A stretch of DNA of 10,846 nt from JBHIBR01 sp046759145 [NCBI: Nitrospinota bacterium] (lineage in GTDB: Bacteria; UBA8248), in the NCBI GenBank assembly GCA_046759145.1, contig JBHIBR010000029.1, positions 1 to 10,846 on the forward strand, given 5' to 3'. The position numbers and the translations under genes were made by a program. The notes under the pieces are model-generated. The model was not told where the DNA came from. It saw nothing but the letters and a program-made list of their open reading frames with translations, and did no database searches. Positions 7,333-10,846 of the stretch are shown in pieces. Numbering within the stretch: the stretch's first letter is position 1; each line of letters starts with the position of its first letter.

Positions 7333-9120
7333 ATGCGGAAGGCGGTCCTGGCCATCGTGGAGCAAGCCTTGGAGCGGGCCAGGGGAGAAGGCCTCCTCCG
7401 GGCGGCCGAGCGGCCACCCATCATAGTGGAGCGGCCCGCCCTCGAAGCCCACGGGGATTACTCCACCAACATCGCCCTGCTTCTAGCCCGCAGCGAGCGG
7501 CGCCCGCCCATGGAGATCGCCGAGGCGCTCAAGGGCAGGATGCGCGATGAGGAGGGCGCCTTCGACGCCATCGAGGTGGCGAGGCCCGGCTTCCTCAACT
7601 TTTTCCTCAACTTCGACCACCTCCTCCGCTCCCTCTCCGAGGTGGAGAGCGCGGGGGAGGATTATGGGACCTCTAAGGTGGGCGCGGGCGAGCGCGTGTT
7701 GGTGGAGTTCGTGAGCGCCAACCCGACTGGTCCCCTTCACGTGGGCCACGGCCGGAACGCCGTGGTGGGGGACGTGTTGGCCCGGCTCCTGGAGGCGGCC
7801 GGCTTCCGGGTGGAGCGGGAGTACTACATCAACGACGCGGGGACGCAGTGGCTGACTGCGGGCAAGTCAACCTTTTTGCGCCACTTTCAGCATAAGAGAC
7901 CCAACATATCTATCGTATTCCCCGAGGACTTCTATCCGGGCGATTACATCACGGAAATTGCGGAAAGCGCCGACTATGAGTTTTACGTCATCACCCCCCG
8001 CGAAGGAGATGCGGAGAGCCTAGTCGAGAAGATTGTCGTGAGCGCCCCCCAGGTGAAGCGAGTCTTTGAGGCGGGTGCCATCACGCCGCCCGACCTGGAG
8101 ATTTCCGTTGGGCGGGGCGAGTTGGAACTGGTGGAGGATTCGGCCACCTTCACCTGCAACCTGATCTTGGACAAGATCCGCCGGGATCTAGGCGAATTCC
8201 GAGTTCATTTCGACGACGACCGGTTGTTCAGGGAGAGCTCACTCATTGAAAGCGGGCGCGTCGCGGCCATCGTCGAGAAGCTTAAGGACCAAGACCACAT
8301 CTACGAGGCGGAGGGCGCCCTCTGGCTGCGCTCGAGTGCCTTCGGGGACGAGAAGGACCGGGTGGTGGTCCGCGCGGACGGGCGGCCCACCTACCTCGCC
8401 TCGGACATCGCCTACCACGCTCACAAATATGAGCGCGGCTTCGACCGCCTCATCAACGTCTGGGGGGCGGACCACCACGGCTACATGCCTCGCATGAAGG
8501 CGGCCGTGGAGATGCTGGGCCACCCTCCCGAGAGCCTCCAGGTGGTGCTGATCCAGTTCGTCAATCTCAAGCGGGGCGATCAGCCCGTGGCGATGGGGAA
8601 GCGGACGGGCGAGTTCGCCGAACTCAGCGAGGTGGTGCGCGAGGTGGGCGTGGACGCAGCGCGCTTTTTCTTCCTTTTGCGGAACGCCGACACGGCACTC
8701 GACTTCGACCTCGAGCTCGCCAAACAGGAGTCCTCCGAGAACCCGGTCTACTATGTCCAGTACGCCCACGCGCGCCTGGCGAGCCTCTTCCGTCAGGCCG
8801 CCGAGCGGGGCTACGAGGTACCCCGATTCCAGGAGGCTCCCCTCGCCCGCCTGGAGCTCCCCCAGGAGCGCCGCCTGGCGAGGGAGGTGCTGCGCTTTCC
8901 CGAGGTGGTGGAGGGGAGCGCCCTCGCCATGGAGCCCCATCGGCTTCCCCACTACCTCGTTGGCCTGGCCAAGGAGTTCCATGTTTATTACAATCACCAC
9001 CGCATCCTGACGGATGACCGGGAGCTTTCCTCCGCCCGCCTCTACCTCGCCCGCTGCCTTCAGAGGGTGGTGGCAAACGCCCTCAGGCTGCTGGCCGTGG
9101 AGGCTCCCGAACAGATGTGA
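7333..9120 (+). CDS. argS: Arginyl-tRNA synthetase
   Basis: A class I synthetase that attaches arginine to tRNA(Arg). The 595 residues are slightly long for the family. The N-terminal Add1-type domain spans 1 to about 95 (EAHGDYSTNIAL, 38-49). The catalytic domain has EFVSANPTGPLHVGHGRN (125-142), containing the HIGH motif as HVGH, then YYINDAG (164-170), and ASDIAYHAHKYERGFDRLINVWGADHHGY (356-384, given in part). The KMSKS region is the variant MGKRTG (421-426); many ArgRS enzymes deviate there. The C-terminal DALR anticodon domain runs from about 475 to the typical LLAVEAPEQM end. GGGAGGG (7323-7329) precedes the ATG. The segment of residues 177-316 (about 7861-8280) is more AT-rich, uses rarer codons such as ATA, TCT and GTA, and carries an insertion of perhaps 35 residues (about 215-275) relative to usual ArgRS. 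The frame stays open, so the gene looks functional. Confidence 0.95.
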   Translation: MRKAVLAIVEQALERARGEGLLRAAERPPIIVERPALEAHGDYSTNIALLLARSERRPPMEIAEALKGRMRDEEGAFDAIEVARPGFLNFFLNFDHLLRSLSEVESAGEDYGTSKVGAGERVLVEFVSANPTGPLHVGHGRNAVVGDVLARLLEAAGFRVEREYYINDAGTQWLTAGKSTFLRHFQHKRPNISIVFPEDFYPGDYITEIAESADYEFYVITPREGDAESLVEKIVVSAPQVKRVFEAGAITPPDLEISVGRGELELVEDSATFTCNLILDKIRRDLGEFRVHFDDDRLFRESSLIESGRVAAIVEKLKDQDHIYEAEGALWLRSSAFGDEKDRVVVRADGRPTYLASDIAYHAHKYERGFDRLINVWGADHHGYMPRMKAAVEMLGHPPESLQVVLIQFVNLKRGDQPVAMGKRTGEFAELSEVVREVGVDAARFFFLLRNADTALDFDLELAKQESSENPVYYVQYAHARLASLFRQAAERGYEVPRFQEAPLARLELPQERRLAREVLRFPEVVEGSALAMEPHRLPHYLVGLAKEFHVYYNHHRILTDDRELSSARLYLARCLQRVVANALRLLAVEAPEQM

Positions 9121-9121
9121 G

Positions 9122-9143
9122 GCCCCGGCCACCGGGCCGGGGC
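9122..9143 (+). terminator. Hairpin just after argS, possible terminator
   Basis: GCCCCGGCC (9122-9130) and GGCCGGGGC (9135-9143) form a perfect nine-base-pair stem with the four-base loop ACCG, starting one base after the argS stop. No T-tract follows, so an intrinsic terminator is uncertain; it may be an mRNA-stabilising stem or part of the repeat cluster that follows. Confidence 0.45.
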
Positions 9144-9315
9144 GGAGTCGCCTACTCTGTTGGAGCCCCCGTTACCAGGGGGGCTCAAGGGAACCGGCCC
9201 TGCCGGGGTGCGCGGTCGCACCGGCCACCGGGGCGGAATCGCCCACTCTGCTGGAGCCCCCGTTACCAGGGGGGCTCAAGGGAACCGGCCCTGCCGGGGT
9301 GCGCGGTCGCACCGG
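9137..9315. repeat. Two tandem copies of a 91-base repeat with two hairpins per unit
   Basis: The unit at about 9137-9227 repeats at about 9228-9315 with an exact 91-base offset (GGAGCCCCCGTTACCAGG at 9162 and again at 9253). The first 30 bases differ at about three positions; the rest is near identical. Each unit has hairpin A, GAGCCCCC pairing with GGGGGCTC (around 9163-9185 and 9254-9276), and hairpin B, GGTGCG-CGGT-CGCACC (9207-9222 and 9298-9313). The period is not a multiple of three, so the frame shifts between copies. This argues for non-coding DNA. It fills most of the 9121-9431 spacer, in which I see no gene. Confidence 0.85.
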
Positions 9316-9341
9316 GCCGGAGCGAAAGGGCGAGTTCCGTT

Positions 9342-9368
9342 TGAGCCCCGTGTGCCGAGGGGGGCTCG
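9342..9368. repeat. Diverged third hairpin-A copy upstream of the SPOR gene
   Basis: GAGCCCC (9343-9349) pairs with GGGGCTC (9361-9367) around an 11-base loop. It is 89 bases after the second hairpin A and shares the stem but not the loop or flanks. It looks like a decayed copy of the 91-base unit. The remainder of the spacer to 9431 is GC-rich with no recognisable promoter. Confidence 0.55.
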
Positions 9369-9431
9369 AAAGAAGATGGGGTCCGGCCGCGGGCCCGTGC
9401 CCGCCCCTCCGCCCGAGCGGGAGCCCGAAGG

Positions 9432-10139
9432 ATGGAGGAAGAGCGCGAGGGTTACCTCTACCACTTCACCTGCACCGGCCTCCAGTTCGGGCTGGTGCTC
9501 CTTGGCCTGGGGACCATCTTCGCCCTGAGCTTCACCCTGGGCTACGTGCTGGGACAGGGGGCGGGCGAGGAGAGGGGCCGCGTGGCCCAGCAGGGGGAGC
9601 GATCCCTCTCCGGCCCTGCCCCCGCCGGCAGGGGCGAGCGCACAGTCGAGCTCCCGCCCGCACCCCCCCGCTCCGGCCGGGGAACCCCGGAGGCCTCAAG
9701 GGGCCAGGAGGCCGGTGAGGAGCTCACCTTCTTCCGGATTCTCCCCGACCGGCCCGCTGTTTCCCCCTCCACACCTCCCGCGCGCGCCGGCGGGCCAGAG
9801 CCCGCTCCTCGCCCGAGTGCCGCGGCTCCCTCGCCGCCCTCCACGGCCCGGCCCTCGGAGGCCAGGGTGGAGCCTCGGAGAGCAACTCCTCTCCAGCCCC
9901 CGCGCGGCTTCGTCGTCCAGGTGGGGAGCCTCAAGGACGCGGCAAAGGCCGACGCCCTAAAGGAGCGCCTCCGCAAGAGGGGCTATCCCGCCTACGTCGT
10001 GCGGGTGGAGCTCAGGGGCAAGGGGGTGTGGCACCGGGTGCGGGTGGGACCTTTTCGTGAGCGGGAGCGGGCGGTAGCCACCCTGGGACAGCTCAAACTG
10101 CGCGAGCGCCTTGCGGGCGCGATGCTCTACCCGCAGTGA
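9432..10139 (+). CDS. Single-pass membrane protein with C-terminal SPOR domain
   Basis: The 235-residue protein has a short charged cytoplasmic N-terminus (MEEEREGYLYHF), one membrane helix (about 17-40, GLQFGLVLLGLGTIFALSF onward) and a long Pro/Ala/Arg-rich linker (about 42-157). A SPOR domain follows (about 158-234; GFVVQVGSLKDAAKADALKE, then GVWHRVRVGPF at 198-208). SPOR domains bind peptidoglycan stripped of stem peptides and often localise to the division septum, so a periplasmic envelope or division role like FtsN or DedD is likely. The linker contains LTFFRILPD (98-106), similar to the TFYKTL motif seen before SPOR domains in such proteins. The ATG has GGGAG about eight bases upstream. 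A SPOR gene directly after argS is a recurring arrangement in some Gram-negative lineages. Which division protein it corresponds to cannot be told. Confidence 0.88.
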   Translation: MEEEREGYLYHFTCTGLQFGLVLLGLGTIFALSFTLGYVLGQGAGEERGRVAQQGERSLSGPAPAGRGERTVELPPAPPRSGRGTPEASRGQEAGEELTFFRILPDRPAVSPSTPPARAGGPEPAPRPSAAAPSPPSTARPSEARVEPRRATPLQPPRGFVVQVGSLKDAAKADALKERLRKRGYPAYVVRVELRGKGVWHRVRVGPFRERERAVATLGQLKLRERLAGAMLYPQ

Positions 10140-10154
10140 GCGGATGAGAGGGGG

Positions 10155-10216
10155 AGGACTGCCCGCGGCCGCGACCCACCCCCGGGTCGGGAGGGCAGGG
10201 GACAGAGCCCAGTCCT
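10155..10216. terminator. Inverted repeats between convergent genes, possible bidirectional terminator
   Basis: AGGACTG (10155-10161) can pair with CAGTCCT (10210-10216). Inside it, CGACCC (10172-10177) pairs with GGGTCG (10184-10189) around a six-base loop. The structure lies between the stop codons of the plus-strand SPOR gene (10139) and the minus-strand zinc-ribbon gene (10264), where both transcripts should end. No T-tract is present on either strand, so the terminator role is an inference from position and folding. Confidence 0.4.
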
Positions 10217-10263
10217 CGGCGGGGGGGGTTGGCGAGGAGGATTTCCCCGGGGGGAGTTATCCT

Positions 10264-10494
10264 TCAGTGGACATGGGAATGCCGCCGCGTGCCTCCGCCG
10301 CAGGGGCAGCAGCCCGAGCTGAGGTCCACGACCCCGCCCCGCCGCTGGACGCTCGTGCGCGCGGCGAAAGTAGAGACCTGCCGCGACACATCGGTCGACC
10401 CGCAGGCCGGGCAATCGGGTCGCTCGGGGCTTCCGTGGGTGATGCGCTCGAAGACCTCGCCGCAGGCCTCGCAGAGGAACTCATAAATCGGCAT
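10264..10494 (-). CDS. FmdB-family small zinc-ribbon protein
   Basis: This 76-residue protein starts with MPIYEFLCEACGEVFE, the conserved beginning of the FmdB/CxxC_CXXC_SSSS family. One zinc ribbon is formed by C8-x2-C11 and C28-x2-C31 (DCPACGS). The middle (SRQVSTFAARTSVQ) fits the family. The tail ends in GCCPCGGGTRRHSHVH, with extra Cys and His residues (C62, C63, C65, H72, H74, H76) that could bind a second metal. The family is often labelled a putative regulatory protein after FmdB of an amidase-formamidase locus, but its molecular role is not established. The ATG is well supported: AAAGGGAG lies six bases upstream on the minus strand. It follows the M24 peptidase gene by 56 bases on the same strand, with a strong hairpin between. 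Confidence 0.85.
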   Translation of the reverse strand: MPIYEFLCEACGEVFERITHGSPERPDCPACGSTDVSRQVSTFAARTSVQRRGGVVDLSSGCCPCGGGTRRHSHVH

Positions 10495-10511
10495 CGCCTA
10501 CTCCCTTTGCG

Positions 10512-10541
10512 CCCTCCCCCGGGTGACCGCCCGGGGGAGGG
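10512..10541 (-). terminator. Strong hairpin between the M24 peptidase and zinc-ribbon genes
   Basis: CCCTCCCCCGGG (10512-10523) and CCCGGGGGAGGG (10530-10541) form a perfect 12-base-pair stem with a six-base loop. It begins nine bases after the peptidase stop, reading on the minus strand, and ends 17 bases before the zinc-ribbon ATG. No U-tract follows, so it may attenuate or protect mRNA instead of terminating. Confidence 0.5.
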
Positions 10542-10550
10542 GACGGGTCG

Positions 10551-10846
10551 CTAGATGTCGATGACCGTGATCTCCTCCACGGGCCACTTGGAGAGAATCT
10601 CCACCCCCGTCTTCGTCACGTGGAGAACCTCCTCGATCCGCACGCCCTGCCCTTCGTGGTCACCTTCCTGGGTCTCGATGGCGAAGCACATGTCCTCCTC
10701 GATCGCCATCGGGTGCTCGAGCGAGCAGCCGCGCCACACGAGGGGCGGCTCGTAGAGGGTGAGGCCGATCCCGTGCGCCCAGTTGTTGCCGGCCGTCTGA
10801 TCTTCGTGGACGACGCCGATGTCCCCCCACACCTCCGGGCCCGGCG
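10551..10846 (-). CDS. M24-family metallopeptidase (Xaa-Pro aminopeptidase/creatinase type), C-terminal 97 residues only
   Basis: The frame is open to the window edge, so the gene starts beyond 10846; the GTG at 10832 is internal. Visible residues begin PGPEVWGDIGVVHEDQT. They include the M24 pita-bread signature around AHGIGLTLYEPP, with the catalytic-site His, and then MCFAIETQEG, whose Glu matches the family metal-binding Glu of the TIEPG region. GVRIEEVLHVT follows, with the final Glu ligand. So the last three of the usual five metal-site residues are present; the two Asp ligands would lie upstream. M24 members cleave N-terminal Xaa-Pro bonds or act as creatinases or dipeptidases. The long insert after the His (LVWRGCSLEHPMAIEED) does not settle which. 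The product is probably a cytoplasmic peptidase. Confidence 0.85.
   Translation of the reverse strand, partial: PGPEVWGDIGVVHEDQTAGNNWAHGIGLTLYEPPLVWRGCSLEHPMAIEEDMCFAIETQEGDHEGQGVRIEEVLHVTKTGVEILSKWPVEEITVIDI

Noticed and set aside
8593-8610. Degenerate KMSKS (MGKRTG) in ArgRS as a sign of inactivation
   Set aside because: Many active ArgRS enzymes lack a canonical KMSKS, so it is not unusual.
9137-9368. CRISPR array
   Set aside because: Only two full units of 91 bases with no constant short repeat and variable spacers, and no cas genes.
9160-9528. A small open frame across the 91-base repeats
   Set aside because: The repeat period is not a multiple of three, the peptide is low-complexity, and the frame runs out of register with the SPOR gene it overlaps.

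Overview
The window is a high-GC (around 70% by eye) stretch of a bacterial chromosome. It holds ordinary core genes in a compact layout, with some unusual DNA between and inside them. A Gram-negative-type, probably uncultured lineage is plausible (Desulfobacterota, Rokubacteria, Tectomicrobia or similar). The argument is the co-directional run aspS-era-recO-argS-SPOR, an AspRS with the residue pattern of non-discriminating enzymes, and a membrane-anchored SPOR protein. The taxon is an inference with low confidence. I see no phage genes, transposase, CRISPR array, tRNA or rRNA.

Layout: (1) Positions 1-2096, minus strand: a ComEC/Rec2-type DNA-uptake channel gene, cut at its 3' end by the window edge. 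Its C-terminal metallo-beta-lactamase-like domain has lost its recognisable metal ligands. (2) Positions 2097-2243: divergent spacer with a candidate extended -10 promoter for comEC. (3) Positions 2244-3503, plus strand: an MFS transporter. (4) Positions 3504-3562: a very AT-rich leader, then aspS (aspartyl-tRNA synthetase), which overlaps era (ribosome-assembly GTPase) by one base. A set of nested palindromes with 25-base spacing lies in the first 100 bases of era and gives Era an unusual N-terminal extension. (5) recO (recombination mediator), then argS (arginyl-tRNA synthetase), which has a candidate promoter overlapping the recO stop codon. The middle of argS has clearly lower GC than the rest. 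(6) Positions 9121-9431: a non-coding spacer with a hairpin, two copies of a 91-base tandem repeat and a diverged third hairpin. (7) A single-pass membrane SPOR-domain protein, ending the plus-strand run at 10139. (8) On the minus strand, converging on it, a small FmdB-type zinc-ribbon protein and the 3' end of an M24-family metallopeptidase, separated by a strong hairpin.

Functionally, the central run groups translation (aspS, argS), 30S maturation (era), DNA repair (recO) and probable cell-envelope or division work (SPOR protein). comEC and the MFS transporter are divergent neighbours with no evident functional tie to it. I found no convincing new multi-gene system. The points most worth checking are the apparently dead MBL domain of ComEC, the palindrome-derived Era N-terminus, the low-GC segment inside argS and the 91-base repeat.
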